Source of the DNA: Caulobacteraceae bacterium
Lineage (GTDB): Bacteria > Pseudomonadota > Alphaproteobacteria > Caulobacterales > Caulobacteraceae
Reading direction: 5' to 3'
NCBI GenBank assembly: GCA_020852035.1
Contig: JADZBR010000175.1
Coordinates: 1 to 57,838, forward strand
Length of the DNA stretch: 57,838 nucleotides
In this document: positions 33,316 to 42,018 of the stretch, piece after piece
How positions within the stretch are numbered: position 1 is the stretch's first letter
How the letters are laid out: each line of letters starts with the position of its first letter
The notes under the pieces: generated by a model
The model's database searches: none
The model's input: the letters and a program-made list of their open reading frames with translations, nothing else
Told to the model about the DNA's origin: nothing
Translations under genes and position numbers: made by a program

Positions 33316-34590
33316 ATGCCCAAGCCCCGTCCTGAACCGGTCCCGGAACCCGTCGTCCGCCCGACCCGCAAGCGCAGCCTGAAGCGCGAGGCGCTGCTTG
33401 TCCGCGCCACGGAGCTGTTCAATCTGAAGGGGATCGGCGCCACCTCGATCGGCGACGTCGCCGCCGAACTCGGGCTCACCCGGGCGGCGCTCTACTACTA
33501 TGTGGAGGACCGCGACGCCCTGGTCTTCCAGTGCTACCTGCGCGCCTGCGAGCAAACGGCCGAGGACCTGGCCCTCGCCGCCGAGGCTAACGACGGCCTG
33601 AGCCGCGTGCTCGATTTCGTCGAGCGCCAGGCCGAGCCCAGTCGACCGGCCGCCGCGGTGCTCAGCGAGACCCGCGCCCTGCCGCCCGCCCAGCGCGAGG
33701 TGGTCGAGGCGGCGCAGGCCCGCAACGCCGCCCTCCTGCAGGCGATGGTCGCCGGGGGCGTCGCCGATGGCAGCATCCGACCCTGCGACGCCGAGATCGT
33801 CGCCCAGGCGATCCTCGGGATGCTGGCCTGGGCGCAGCTGTCGCCGCACTGGGTACGCAGCGTCGGCGGCCGCAGCTTCCGCGCCCGCACCGCCCGAGCG
33901 CTCACCGCCATGCTGCACCACGGCGACGGCGCGCCCGGCCGCCCGGCCCCGGCCTGCCCGGTGGCGATCGAGAGTTTCCTGCCCGGCCCGATCAACGCCT
34001 TCGACCGGCGTGAGGCGGCCGAGATGAAGACCACCCAGCTGATCGCCGCGGCCTCGCAGCTCTTCAACCGCCACGGCATCGAGGCGACCTCGCTGGAAGA
34101 TGTCAGCGCCGCGCTGGGGGCCACCAAGGGTGTCGTCTACCACTACATGCAGGACAAGACCGACCTCGTCATCCGCTGCTACCAGCGCGCCTTCAGCCTC
34201 TACGACGCCTTCGCCCTGGCCGCCCGCCGGCACGGCGCCGACGGCCACGCGCGGGCGATGATCGGCGCGCACCTCAACGTCCAGGCGCAGGTCAGCGCGC
34301 TATCGCCGCTGATGCCGCAGCCGGGCCTCGACGCCCTGCCCGAGCCGCACCGCAGCGAGCTCACCGTCCGCGCCCGGGGCCTGCGCACCCGTTTCGCCGG
34401 CTTCATACGCCAGGCGATCGCCGACGGCAGCGGGCGCGACTGCGACGTTCTGGTGCTCTCGCAGATCGGGGCCGGGGCCTTCGGCTGGCTGCCCAAGTGG
34501 GTGGCGCCGGACGACCCGCGCCCGCCCGCCCGCTTCGGCGACGAGATCGTCGCCCTCTTCACCTTCGGCCTTTCCGCGAGACGTTCATGA
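33316..34590 (+). CDS. Tandem double TetR-family regulator
   Basis: 424 aa, twice the normal TetR length. Module 1 has its helix-turn-helix at about residues 40-62 (TSIGDVAAELGLTRAALYYY); module 2 starts near residue 237 with LIAAASQLFNRHGIEATSLE and DVSAALGATKGVVYHY. Each HTH is followed by its own helical ligand-domain-like stretch. GAGGGAGGG precedes the ATG at 33316; earlier in-frame starts lack a ribosome site and overlap the palindromes. The downstream serine hydrolase overlaps it by 4 bp. Such a fusion could act as an intramolecular dimer binding non-palindromic or double sites. Confidence 0.85.
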   Translation: MPKPRPEPVPEPVVRPTRKRSLKREALLVRATELFNLKGIGATSIGDVAAELGLTRAALYYYVEDRDALVFQCYLRACEQTAEDLALAAEANDGLSRVLDFVERQAEPSRPAAAVLSETRALPPAQREVVEAAQARNAALLQAMVAGGVADGSIRPCDAEIVAQAILGMLAWAQLSPHWVRSVGGRSFRARTARALTAMLHHGDGAPGRPAPACPVAIESFLPGPINAFDRREAAEMKTTQLIAAASQLFNRHGIEATSLEDVSAALGATKGVVYHYMQDKTDLVIRCYQRAFSLYDAFALAARRHGADGHARAMIGAHLNVQAQVSALSPLMPQPGLDALPEPHRSELTVRARGLRTRFAGFIRQAIADGSGRDCDVLVLSQIGAGAFGWLPKWVAPDDPRPPARFGDEIVALFTFGLSARRS

Positions 34591-35765
34591 GCCTGATCAA
34601 GATCGATGGCGTCGCGATCGAGGGCGAGGTCGCGCCCGGTTTCGAAGCCGTGGCCGAGCGTTTCGCCGCCAACTTCACGCGGGGCGACGAGCACCGCGAG
34701 ACCGGCGCCTCCTTCGCCGCTTACCGGGATGGCGCGCCGGTGGTCGACATCTGGGCCGGTTGGCGCGATGCGGCCCGCACGCGCCGGTGGACGCGGGACA
34801 CCCTGGTCAACGTCTGGTCGACCACCAAGGGGGTGACCGCCATCGCCCTGGCCATGCTGGTCGACCGCGGCCTGATCGACTACGACGCGCCGGTCGCCGA
34901 CTACTGGCCGGCCTTCGCGCAAGCCGGCAAGGGCGAGATCACCGTTTCGCAGCTGCTCTCCCACCAGGCCGGCCTGCCGGGCTTTGTCGAACCCACCCCG
35001 CTCGCCGACTTCTACGACTGGGCGACGGTGACCGAGCGCCTCGCCGCCCAGGCGCCGATGTGGCCGGCGGGCGAGAAGAACTCCTACCACGCCATGACCT
35101 ACGGCTTCCTGGCCGGCGAGCTGATCCGCCGGGCCAGCGGCAAGAGCGTCGGCGCCTTCCTCGCCGAGGAGATCGCCAGCCCGCTGGGCGCCGACATCCT
35201 CATCGGCCTGCCGGAGGCCGAGGAGCCCCGCATCGCCACCATGCTGGGGCCGAGGACGCCCGCGCCCTTCGACCCTGACCAGTTGCCGCCGGAAGCCGCC
35301 GCGGCGATCTCCAACCCCGAGATGCGGCCCGACCTGCCGCACGCCCGCGCCTGGCGCGCGGCCGAGATCCCGGCCGGCAACGGCCACGCCTCGGCCGCGG
35401 GCCTCGCCCGGCTCTACGCCGCGGTCGCCGGCGGCGGGACGTTGGACGGCGTGCGGCTGATGTCACGCGGGACGATCGCGCGGCTGACCGAGGTTCAAAC
35501 CGAGCGCGAGGACATCATGCTGGGCTTCAAGCCGTTCTGGGCCCACGGGGTGGCGCTGAACGACGCTGGCGTATTCGGCCCCAATCCGCGCGCCTTCGGC
35601 CACTCCGGCTGGGGCGGTTCCTTCGCCTGCGCGGACGTCGAGAACCGTCTTTCCATCGCCTACGCGATGAATCAGATGGGCGCTGGCCTCGTGGGGGATC
35701 CGCGGGCCGTCGAGCTTTGCCACACCCTGTATGACTGTCTCGAGCGCAAAGCCGTCAGCCGATAG
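34587..35765 (+). CDS. Serine hydrolase, beta-lactamase/EstB (family VIII esterase) type
   Basis: 392 aa without signal peptide, so cytoplasmic. Catalytic S-T-T-K at 78-81 (NVWSTTKGV), Tyr167 in NSYHAMTYGFLAG, and HSGWGG near the C-terminus replacing the KTG box. This set is typical of carboxylesterases rather than beta-lactamases. The start overlaps the double TetR stop (ATGA), so regulator and enzyme are co-translated, and the divergent TonB receptor may import the ester substrate. Confidence 0.85.
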   Translation: MSLIKIDGVAIEGEVAPGFEAVAERFAANFTRGDEHRETGASFAAYRDGAPVVDIWAGWRDAARTRRWTRDTLVNVWSTTKGVTAIALAMLVDRGLIDYDAPVADYWPAFAQAGKGEITVSQLLSHQAGLPGFVEPTPLADFYDWATVTERLAAQAPMWPAGEKNSYHAMTYGFLAGELIRRASGKSVGAFLAEEIASPLGADILIGLPEAEEPRIATMLGPRTPAPFDPDQLPPEAAAAISNPEMRPDLPHARAWRAAEIPAGNGHASAAGLARLYAAVAGGGTLDGVRLMSRGTIARLTEVQTEREDIMLGFKPFWAHGVALNDAGVFGPNPRAFGHSGWGGSFACADVENRLSIAYAMNQMGAGLVGDPRAVELCHTLYDCLERKAVSR

Positions 35766-35852
35766 TTGACTTCGCCGCAGCCTCTGCGCGCCACCAGCGG
35801 AAGTTCGCGTAGCCCGGATAGTGGACTTTGCGTCCTGTTGACTCGCCGGGGG

Positions 35853-38009
35853 TCAGAACCTTCCCGAGATCAGGAACCCGACGACGCGCGAGCCCTCGGG
35901 ACCGCCCAGCGCCTCGCGTTCCTCGATTCTCTGCACCTGCCCTGTGCTGCGGTCGCCGACGAAAAAGGTTCGGGTCCGCTCCTCCGACGAGACAAAGAGA
36001 TTGTTGAGATAGAGCCGCACCGTCACCGGCTTGATGGCCGTGGTCTCGACGAAAAGATCGAGCCGCGGCTTTGGCCGCACGTATTCTATGATCTCGGCGC
36101 GGCGGTACTCCGCCCGGCCCGCCCACTGGAAGAGCGTCGCTCCCCAGGCCGACGAGAGGCCGGGCAGGTTATGCCGGTAGCTCACCAGATAGGCCCAGTC
36201 CTTGTCGCCGCCGTTCAGCGTGGCCGAGCCCGACGGCGTGGTCTGGCGCTCCAGCGGGATGGAGAACGAGCGGCGCTCGCCGGTGACCGGGTCAGTCACA
36301 CGCGTGCGCTGATAGAGTCCGCTCAGGCGCAGCTCGGCGTTGGGCAGGCCAAACGGGCCAAGCGGCAAGGTGGCCCGCGCCTCGACGCCCCGGCGCGAGC
36401 CCTTGCCGATGTTCCCATAGGCGTCGAGCCCGCCGATATCGACCAGGTCGTGCACGTCCTCCACCCGGTCGGCGAAAGCTGCGAGGTTCAACACCGCGCG
36501 GCCCTCGAACCGTCGGTCCCATTCGATGCGGGCCTTCCAGGCGCGCTGGGGCGCCAGGTCGGGGTTGCCCTGGATGGTCGAGGTGTTGAGGAAGTCGACC
36601 GCGCTCGAGAACTCGGCGAAATCGAGCTGGGCCACGTCGCGCTGCACGATCAGGCGCAGAGTGCTGCGTTCGTCGATCACATAGGTCGCCGAGGCGCGGG
36701 GCTTGAGGTAGCGAAAACTGCGCGCCTTCTCCTGGTCGCCGGTCTGGGTGATGCGCGAAAGCTCGAAATTCACCCCGCCTTCCACGGTGAGCTTGGGGCT
36801 GATCGTCCAGATGTCGGTGGCGAACACCTCGCCGCGCACCTCCTCTACCCGGGCGTCCGAGACCGCCAGCTGGACCGGAATCGCCGGACCGCCCTGGGCC
36901 TGGTTGACGATGTCGAGGGTCGTGTCGCGGAAGTTGAAGGCGCCCTCGCCGCCGAACTCCAGGGTGTGCTGTTCGTTCAGGCTCCACTTGACCTGGGCCC
37001 GGCCGATCCGCTCGCCGCTGCGTGTCGTGCGATCCTGGGTCCGCGTCAGCCGGGTCGCCGGCGCGGTGAATATCTCGAAGCGGTCGTTCTGGTCGACGCT
37101 GGTGTTGGAGACGAGGCCGATCAGCTTCACCGAGAGGGCGGGGCTGAATCGATGTTCCCAGTCACCGCCGAGTTCGGCCGAATAGTTGTTGTCGAACTCT
37201 GTCCGTCCGTCGAGCGAGCTGCGCAGGGCGCCGGCGGGCGTGGCCTCGAACTGCACGGAATCCGACGCATTCCAGACCGGCGCGTCCTGCAGGTTCAGGT
37301 TCACGGTGTCGGCCGGGGTCGGTCGCCAGCCGAGATGGGCCGAGCCCTGCAGGCTCATGTTGTCGGCCTGATTGACCTGATGGCGGGTCGCGGTGAGCGC
37401 GCCGTTCGCGGCAAGGAACCGGTCGTGGCTGACCCCCCGGCCGAGGGTGTTGGGCGACTGGATATCCAGAGAGAGCTCGGCGTTGGGCGACAGCCGCAGG
37501 GTGCGTGAGGCCTGCAGGGCCCAGCCGATGCGGTTGGAATACTGGATGTGCCTCAGCCCGGCGACGAACGTCGTCCCGCCGGACGCACGGGCGTCCTGCT
37601 TCACCACCACATTGACGATCTGCGCCTGGCCGCGAACATCCACCGCCGCATCGCTGCCGGAGAGCAGCTCGATGCGCAGCACGTTGGCTGCGGGAATCCG
37701 CTTCAGCAGTTCCGACGCGACGGTCTTGGAACTCGGCCGCTCGCCGTTGATCAAGAGGTTGCCGGCCGAGCCGCCGAACCCGCGCCGATCGTCGCCGTCG
37801 CGCAGCTCGAAGCCCGGAACCCGCGCGACCATGTCCGCCGCGGTGATCGGGTTGTAGGGGACAAAGAAGGTCGCCGGGAAGGATTGGTCGCCATCGCTTG
37901 CCGGCGCCGCGACCTCCTGCGCCGCCGCATAGAAGGGGAGACCCGCGGTGGCCGCCAGCGCCGAGGCCAAAAGCAACCACCTCGAACGGCGGCTTCGCAG
38001 CTGCCCCAT
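35853..38009 (-). CDS. TonB-dependent receptor-like outer-membrane barrel (paired with HxlR)
   Basis: 718 aa. Signal peptide from MGQLRSRRSRWLLLASALAA to about AAAQ. The plug has NLLINGERPSSKTVASELL, then LKRIPAANVLRIELLSGSDA and AQIVNVVVKQ, the subtype with a short plug and no classic GPQGTLYG motif. The barrel ends VVGFLISGRF. The same plug pattern (NVLIDGRRPASK, LLKRIPAD) recurs in the receptor at 53899. It is divergent from the HxlR-thioesterase-SDR operon. Confidence 0.85.
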   Translation of the reverse strand: MGQLRSRRSRWLLLASALAATAGLPFYAAAQEVAAPASDGDQSFPATFFVPYNPITAADMVARVPGFELRDGDDRRGFGGSAGNLLINGERPSSKTVASELLKRIPAANVLRIELLSGSDAAVDVRGQAQIVNVVVKQDARASGGTTFVAGLRHIQYSNRIGWALQASRTLRLSPNAELSLDIQSPNTLGRGVSHDRFLAANGALTATRHQVNQADNMSLQGSAHLGWRPTPADTVNLNLQDAPVWNASDSVQFEATPAGALRSSLDGRTEFDNNYSAELGGDWEHRFSPALSVKLIGLVSNTSVDQNDRFEIFTAPATRLTRTQDRTTRSGERIGRAQVKWSLNEQHTLEFGGEGAFNFRDTTLDIVNQAQGGPAIPVQLAVSDARVEEVRGEVFATDIWTISPKLTVEGGVNFELSRITQTGDQEKARSFRYLKPRASATYVIDERSTLRLIVQRDVAQLDFAEFSSAVDFLNTSTIQGNPDLAPQRAWKARIEWDRRFEGRAVLNLAAFADRVEDVHDLVDIGGLDAYGNIGKGSRRGVEARATLPLGPFGLPNAELRLSGLYQRTRVTDPVTGERRSFSIPLERQTTPSGSATLNGGDKDWAYLVSYRHNLPGLSSAWGATLFQWAGRAEYRRAEIIEYVRPKPRLDLFVETTAIKPVTVRLYLNNLFVSSEERTRTFFVGDRSTGQVQRIEEREALGGPEGSRVVGFLISGRF

Positions 38010-38032
38010 GAAATCCCCCGAATGAAATATGA

Positions 38033-38047
38033 GTTTAATTATTGAAC
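38033..38047 (+). promoter_or_regulatory. Palindrome GTTTAATTATTGAAC (putative HxlR operator)
   Basis: Matches GTTNAAT-N-ATTNAAC, i.e. 6 of 7 positions of each arm pair around one central base. It sits in an AT-rich patch between the divergent TonB receptor and HxlR genes, 24 bp from the receptor start. Confidence 0.4.
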
Positions 38048-38120
38048 CCACTATGCGAGGGTGCCCCGCCCGGGTCAATGGCGCTGGGCGTGATTTTCCT
38101 GAAAGGCGAGGTGCGAAGCG

Positions 38121-38609
38121 ATGCGCTGGGACCAGTTGGCCGAGGACGATTGCCCCGTCGCCCGCGCACTTTCCGTCATCGGGGACCGCTGGGCGGCGCT
38201 CATCCTGCGAGACGCCCTGCGCGGCGTGACCCGGTTCGACGCGTTCCACGCCCGGTTGGGCTGCAGTCGCGCAATGGTCGCCAAGCGGCTCGCGGAGCTG
38301 GTCGATCAGGGCGTGTTCGAGCTGCGCGCCTACCAGGACCACCCGCCGCGCCATGACTATGTCCTCACCGACCGTGGCCGGGCGCTCGGTCCTATCGTGA
38401 TGATGATGGCCCAGTGGTCGGAGACCTGGCTGCCCCAGCGCCGGTCGAGCCCGCTGCGACGCCGCCACAAGGATTGCGGCCAACTCTTCCAGCCGGTGCT
38501 GGTGTGCTCGGAGTGCCGCGAGCCGGTCGAGCCGGGCCGGGTCGAGTATCCGGACCTCGCGCCCTCGCGCCGGCGAGCGACCACAGATCGCCAGGGCCAG
38601 TCGGCATGA
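38121..38609 (+). CDS. HxlR-family winged-helix regulator
   Basis: 162 aa. N-terminal CPVARALSVIGDRWAALILR is the HxlR signature with the redox- or ligand-sensitive Cys at residue 11; wing region YQDHPPRHDYVLTDRGR. The C-terminal extension has KDCGQLFQPVLVCSECREPV, three cysteines including a C-x-x-C, suggesting a small metal-binding tail. It overlaps the thioesterase gene by 4 bp. It probably controls the divergent TonB receptor and its own operon. Confidence 0.85.
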   Translation: MRWDQLAEDDCPVARALSVIGDRWAALILRDALRGVTRFDAFHARLGCSRAMVAKRLAELVDQGVFELRAYQDHPPRHDYVLTDRGRALGPIVMMMAQWSETWLPQRRSSPLRRRHKDCGQLFQPVLVCSECREPVEPGRVEYPDLAPSRRRATTDRQGQSA

Positions 38610-39424
38610 GCTGCCCCGCCCCTCACCCCTTCGACGAAGCCCTCGCTTTGCAGCGGGCTGGCGACGGTCGGTTCACCGGCGTGATGAGCCAAGGCTACTG
38701 GAACATGGCCGGGCCGTTCGGCGGCATGACCGCGGCGATCCTGCTCAAGGCCGTGACGCTCCACCCCGACCTCAAGGGCCGACCGCTGTCGCAGACCGTG
38801 AATTTCTGCGCTGCGATCAGCGCAGATCCGTTCGAACTGGAAACAGTGCTCGAGCGCGACGGGCGTTCGACCCAGCACTGGCGCGTGACCTTGCGCCAGA
38901 ATGACAGCGTCGCCGCGAACGCGACCGTGGTGACCGGCCCCCATCGGGACACCTGGTCCAGCCAGCCCGCCGCCGCGCCGGCCCTGCGGCCTCACGAGAG
39001 TCTCGAAGCCTTCGACACCGCCGGCCGCAGCGGCTGGTTCGGCCGCTATGAGATGCGGTTCGACGGCGGCGCGCCCACGCTCTCGGGTCCCGCGGGCGCC
39101 AGTGGCGACGGCCAGACGCGGGCGTGGCTGCGGGACGAGCCGCCCAGACCGCTGGACTATCCGGCCCTAGCCTCTCTCGCCGACGCCTTTATTCCGCGTG
39201 TCTTCCTCATGCGCGGCGTGCCTGGCCCGGCGGCGACCGTCACGCTGACGACCTACTTCCTCGCCAGCGAGAGCGAACTGGCGGCCCAGGGCGCGCGCCC
39301 CATCGCCGGGGTGGCCACGCCGAGGGCGATCAAGCACGGCTTCCACGACCAGAGCGCCGAACTCTGGGGCGACGACGGAAATCTGCTGGCGGTGTCCCAC
39401 CAGCTCGTGTGGTTCAAGGACTAG
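38606..39424 (+). CDS. TesB-like acyl-CoA thioesterase (double hot-dog)
   Basis: 272 aa. N-terminal hot-dog half with YWNMAGPFGGMTAAILLKA, then LSQTVNFCAAISADPFEL; C-terminal half with PAATVTLTTYFLASESEL, then HGFHDQSAELWGDDGNLLA and VSHQLVWFKD. The ATG overlaps the HxlR stop. It likely hydrolyses an acyl-CoA product or substrate of the pathway served by the divergent receptor. The TesB-type D/T/Q residues are only partly recognisable, so the exact acyl specificity is open. Confidence 0.8.
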   Translation: MSCPAPHPFDEALALQRAGDGRFTGVMSQGYWNMAGPFGGMTAAILLKAVTLHPDLKGRPLSQTVNFCAAISADPFELETVLERDGRSTQHWRVTLRQNDSVAANATVVTGPHRDTWSSQPAAAPALRPHESLEAFDTAGRSGWFGRYEMRFDGGAPTLSGPAGASGDGQTRAWLRDEPPRPLDYPALASLADAFIPRVFLMRGVPGPAATVTLTTYFLASESELAAQGARPIAGVATPRAIKHGFHDQSAELWGDDGNLLAVSHQLVWFKD

Positions 39425-39442
39425 CCCAGGAAGGACCAGCTC

Positions 39443-40213
39443 ATGCCTTCGACTACGGATTCCTCAACGGCGGGTGTGGCGCTCGTCGTCGGCGGCGGCC
39501 CCGGAATCAGCGCCAGCTGCGCCCGGCTGTTCTCCGAGAGCGGCCTGCGCGTCGCCGTCGCCGCCCGCTCGCCGGACAAGCCCGTGCTCCAGGCGCTGGA
39601 GGAGAAATACGACGTGCGCCGCTACGCCTGCGACGCGGCCCGCGCCGAAGATATCGATCGCCTGTTCGACGCCGTCGTGGCCGACCTCGGAACGCCCAGG
39701 CTGGTGGTGCACAACATCGATGGCCGCGTGCCCGGCATCTTCCGCAAGGGGATCATCGAGGCCGATCCGGCGATGGCCTTCGAGACCTTCCGGAACGCCG
39801 CCTTCAGCGCCTTCCTCGTCGGACGGAGCGCAGCGCGGCTGATGCTCGAGAACCCGCCGGACGCCAACGGCGCGCGCGGGACGATCATTTTCACCAACGC
39901 CAGCGCCGCGCTCAAGGGCTTCGCCAACAGCGCCGCCTTCGCCATGACCTGCCAGGCCAAGAGCGGGCTTGCCCAGAGCATGGCGCGTGAATTGATGCCG
40001 CAAGGCATTCACGTCGCCAACGTGCCGATCGACGCCGCCGTCGGCTTCGCGCAAGACGACGGCAGCCGCGCGCATCGCCTGGCGGGAACCACGGTCGACG
40101 ACAACATGGCCCACCCGGACCACATCGCCGAAACCTACCTTCAGCTTCATCGCCAGCATCGATCGACCTGGGCGTTCGAAGTCGTCCTGCGACCGTGGGT
40201 CGAGAAGTGGTGA
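39443..40213 (+). CDS. SDR-fold protein lacking the Tyr/Lys catalytic pair
   Basis: 256 aa Rossmann-fold SDR. Nucleotide-binding loop VALVVGGGPGISASCARLF (last Gly of the usual GxxxGxG replaced by Ser), VHNIDG in place of NNAG, Ser154 in FTNASAALKG. The expected Y-x-x-x-K reads F166-A-M-T-C170 when aligned on the following LAQSMARELMPQGIHVA block, so both Tyr and Lys are replaced; a Lys at 173 is out of register. It follows the thioesterase by 18 bp. It may be a cofactor-binding pseudoenzyme or use atypical chemistry. Confidence 0.75.
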   Translation: MPSTTDSSTAGVALVVGGGPGISASCARLFSESGLRVAVAARSPDKPVLQALEEKYDVRRYACDAARAEDIDRLFDAVVADLGTPRLVVHNIDGRVPGIFRKGIIEADPAMAFETFRNAAFSAFLVGRSAARLMLENPPDANGARGTIIFTNASAALKGFANSAAFAMTCQAKSGLAQSMARELMPQGIHVANVPIDAAVGFAQDDGSRAHRLAGTTVDDNMAHPDHIAETYLQLHRQHRSTWAFEVVLRPWVEKW

Positions 40214-40392
40214 AGGTGCGGGCCGAGGCTCGGTTGTCGATCCCGGGTGGAGCATGGCGGATACGAACCGGCGGTCGGGTTCTGGCTGCTGTGCGCCACT
40301 TCCGGACATTGAGCTCGATCCGGGAAGCGGTCATCGCGAGGGGTGGCGAAGACAGGCATCGATGAAGCGTGGGAACGCGCTTGCCATCGGCT

Positions 40393-40959
40393 CTAGGCGT
40401 CGGCGCGTGCGGCCTTCGTCAGCTCGCGGATCCAGGCGCGCTGGCGGCCGACGTCAAACGGCTCCTCACGCAGCGTGTGTGGGTCCCACTGGCGCCGCTC
40501 GACGACGTCGAAGTGGCTGTTGCCGTATGCGTGCAGCGAGAGCCCGGACTCGCCCGGCTCGCACCACATAGAGTGCACTGTCTCCTCGCCCATCACCGCG
40601 ACTTGTCCGGCGCTGACCCGCACCCGCGGGCCCTCGGCCACATGCGCGCCGTCGCGCCGCCAGGTGCGGTAGCCCTCCGAGCCCTCGATCAGGCCGACGA
40701 CCGCGGTGGTGGCGTGGTCGTGCGGGGCGCTGCGCAGGCCGCCGGTTCCTTCCACGGCGTAGATCGTGAGCTCCGGTCCCTGGGCGTAGACGGCAATCCC
40801 CTTCGTGTCCGACGCCGCGATGTCGCTGCGCAACTCATGGGCGAGCTGCGGAGCTTCGGCGATCAGCCGCCGCATGGCGTCAGCAATCCGCTCCGGCCAG
40901 TTTTCGTACGGCCGCGCCGCGTGGCAGGCGGCGAGGAACAGGGCCAAGTCAGAGCTCAT
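40393..40959 (-). CDS. Cysteine-dioxygenase-like cupin (thiol dioxygenase family)
   Basis: 188 aa from the ATG at 40959, which has GGAGGAGG ahead. The three-His iron site of the family is visible: H80-x-H82 in SAPHDHATTAVVG and His129 in EETVHSMW. Members oxidise cysteine or 3-mercaptopropionate to the sulfinate with O2. It stands alone, convergent with the SDR gene, with no sulfur genes adjacent. Confidence 0.8.
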   Translation of the reverse strand: MSSDLALFLAACHAARPYENWPERIADAMRRLIAEAPQLAHELRSDIAASDTKGIAVYAQGPELTIYAVEGTGGLRSAPHDHATTAVVGLIEGSEGYRTWRRDGAHVAEGPRVRVSAGQVAVMGEETVHSMWCEPGESGLSLHAYGNSHFDVVERRQWDPHTLREEPFDVGRQRAWIRELTKAARADA

Positions 40960-41158
40960 GCGGGCCTCCTCCGGCGAGCATAGCCGTCGTGGTCGGCGAT
41001 GCGAAGTTGAGATCACCCCGGGAAATGGCCGCCCCCCCCTTGGTGTTAACGAGGCGCCCCCAGGCAACGATGCGCCCCAAGCTGACTCTCGCGTTGCGCA
41101 CGGACGCGGACATTCGCCGCCTTAGTTACGAGTGATAGGAACCCGCCGGCTCGGAATT
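40960..41158. other. Non-coding gap
   Basis: About 200 bp with nothing convincing. It holds the promoter side of the cupin gene and leads into the decayed stretch 41159-42021. Confidence 0.4.
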
Positions 41159-41341
41159 TCAAGCCGCTTGCTTTCGCACCGACCCGACTGCGCAATCGCC
41201 GGAGCGGGCCAGGAGGGCAGGGTCCAGTTCGCCGTCCGCCAGGTAGGCGCGCGCGAAGGCCAGGCCCTCGGCGGTCGGGCCGCCCGGCTCGGCGGGCAGG
41301 CGATCGACCATGCCGACCGGCGTCGAGCCGGCGTCAGACAT
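41159..41341 (-). CDS. Small hypothetical protein (60 aa)
   Basis: Reads MSDAGSTPVGMVDRLPAEPG and ends with an Ala/Arg-rich tail. The ATG overlaps the stop of the fragment upstream (ATGTCTGA), the arrangement of translationally coupled genes. I do not recognise it. Codon use is GC-rich like the core genome, unlike the neighbouring lower-GC stretch. It may be an orphaned survivor of a broken operon. Confidence 0.4.
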   Translation of the reverse strand: MSDAGSTPVGMVDRLPAEPGGPTAEGLAFARAYLADGELDPALLARSGDCAVGSVRKQAA

Positions 41342-41516
41342 CGGGGGCGTTCTCCGCGGCTTGGACTTCGGCGTCATGCAGAGCCAACTGCGGCGCGTTG
41401 GCCATCGCCAGCCAGTAGCCGGCCAGGGAGAGGATGCCGGTGATCACGCCGAGCCAGGTCAGGGCCAGCCCCTTTGCGCCCGCTTGTCCGGTCGTGCGAT
41501 CAACCAAAAGACGGAC
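41334..41516 (-). pseudogene. 3' fragment of a small membrane-protein gene
   Basis: In this frame the minus strand reads VRLLVDRTTGQAGAKGLALT, then a membrane segment WLGVITGILSLAGYWLAMA, and ends APDV-stop at 41334-41336. No start codon or ribosome site precedes it and the 5' part is occupied by another ORF, so it looks like the C-terminal end of a gene whose beginning was replaced. The original function is not recognisable. Confidence 0.35.
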
Positions 41517-41752
41517 ATCGTGAAGAAGCTGACGAAGAGCGTGATGGCGACCTGACTAAGCCGAGCGGGCGACAAAATTGTCGCGATGTCCTCACCCTGA
41601 GACACCACTGGCCAAATGACAAAGTAAGAGACCAACAAGGCGAAAAATACCAACGCGATCACCGAATAGGTGGCTGCACCGGTTAGGCGACACCTTCTGA
41701 GAACCACAAATAGAGGGATGCCGACCACGAAGGCGAGCGGATACCCGGACAT
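41459..41752 (-). CDS. Small multi-pass membrane protein, possible immunity protein
   Basis: 97 aa from the ATG at 41752 (MSGYPLAFVVGIPLFVVLRR). Three hydrophobic segments: residues about 5-17, 26-45 and 65-85 (VAITLFVSFFTMSVFWLIA). Base composition is clearly lower in GC than the surrounding genes. It lies directly behind a toxin-tail-like fragment on the same strand, the usual place for the immunity gene of a polymorphic toxin; that role is inferred from position and size only. Confidence 0.45.
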   Translation of the reverse strand: MSGYPLAFVVGIPLFVVLRRCRLTGAATYSVIALVFFALLVSYFVIWPVVSQGEDIATILSPARLSQVAITLFVSFFTMSVFWLIARPDKRAQRGWP

Positions 41753-42018
41753 GTCGCAGGTGTTGATTCGATGATTTTCTCCCGCGATCTGCCCTGTGTA
41801 CGGAGCCAATCGATTGATGGTCCGAGTTTATCGCCATACCTGACAATATTTCGATCATCAATTTCGATCCGCTTAACCTCCGGCGTCAAATCCTCAAGCT
41901 GAACACCCAAGGCGTGGCTATCAGCGTGAAGGGTCCGCGCGATCTGCTCAGCTGAATTACCAGCAGCTCGCATGTCCAACGTCTTACCAGCCAATCCTTC
42001 AACGGCATCGATGTATTG
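41683..42018 (-). pseudogene. 5'-truncated gene fragment, polymorphic-toxin-tail-like
   Basis: The frame is open from 42018 just after a TAG (42019-42021). It reads YIDAVEGLAGKTLDMRAAGN, then AEQIARTLHADSHALGVQ and RYGDKLGPSIDWLRTQGRSR and KIIES. I associate this wording with the C-terminal ends of large secreted or toxin-like proteins of Caulobacterales and sphingomonads, from memory and without a search. After IIES the frame runs on into the next ORF and the usual ending is lost, so it is broken at both ends. Confidence 0.45.

Noticed and set aside
35766..35852. Minus-strand peptide GRKVHYPGYANFRWWRAEAA after the receptor stop
   Set aside because: It is the tail of a frame that otherwise is a shadow of the receptor gene, with no start or ribosome site; possibly a tiny gene remnant but unsupported.
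40254..40392. Plus-strand open frame after the SDR gene
   Set aside because: It runs into the antisense of the cupin gene, has no ribosome site and no recognisable features.
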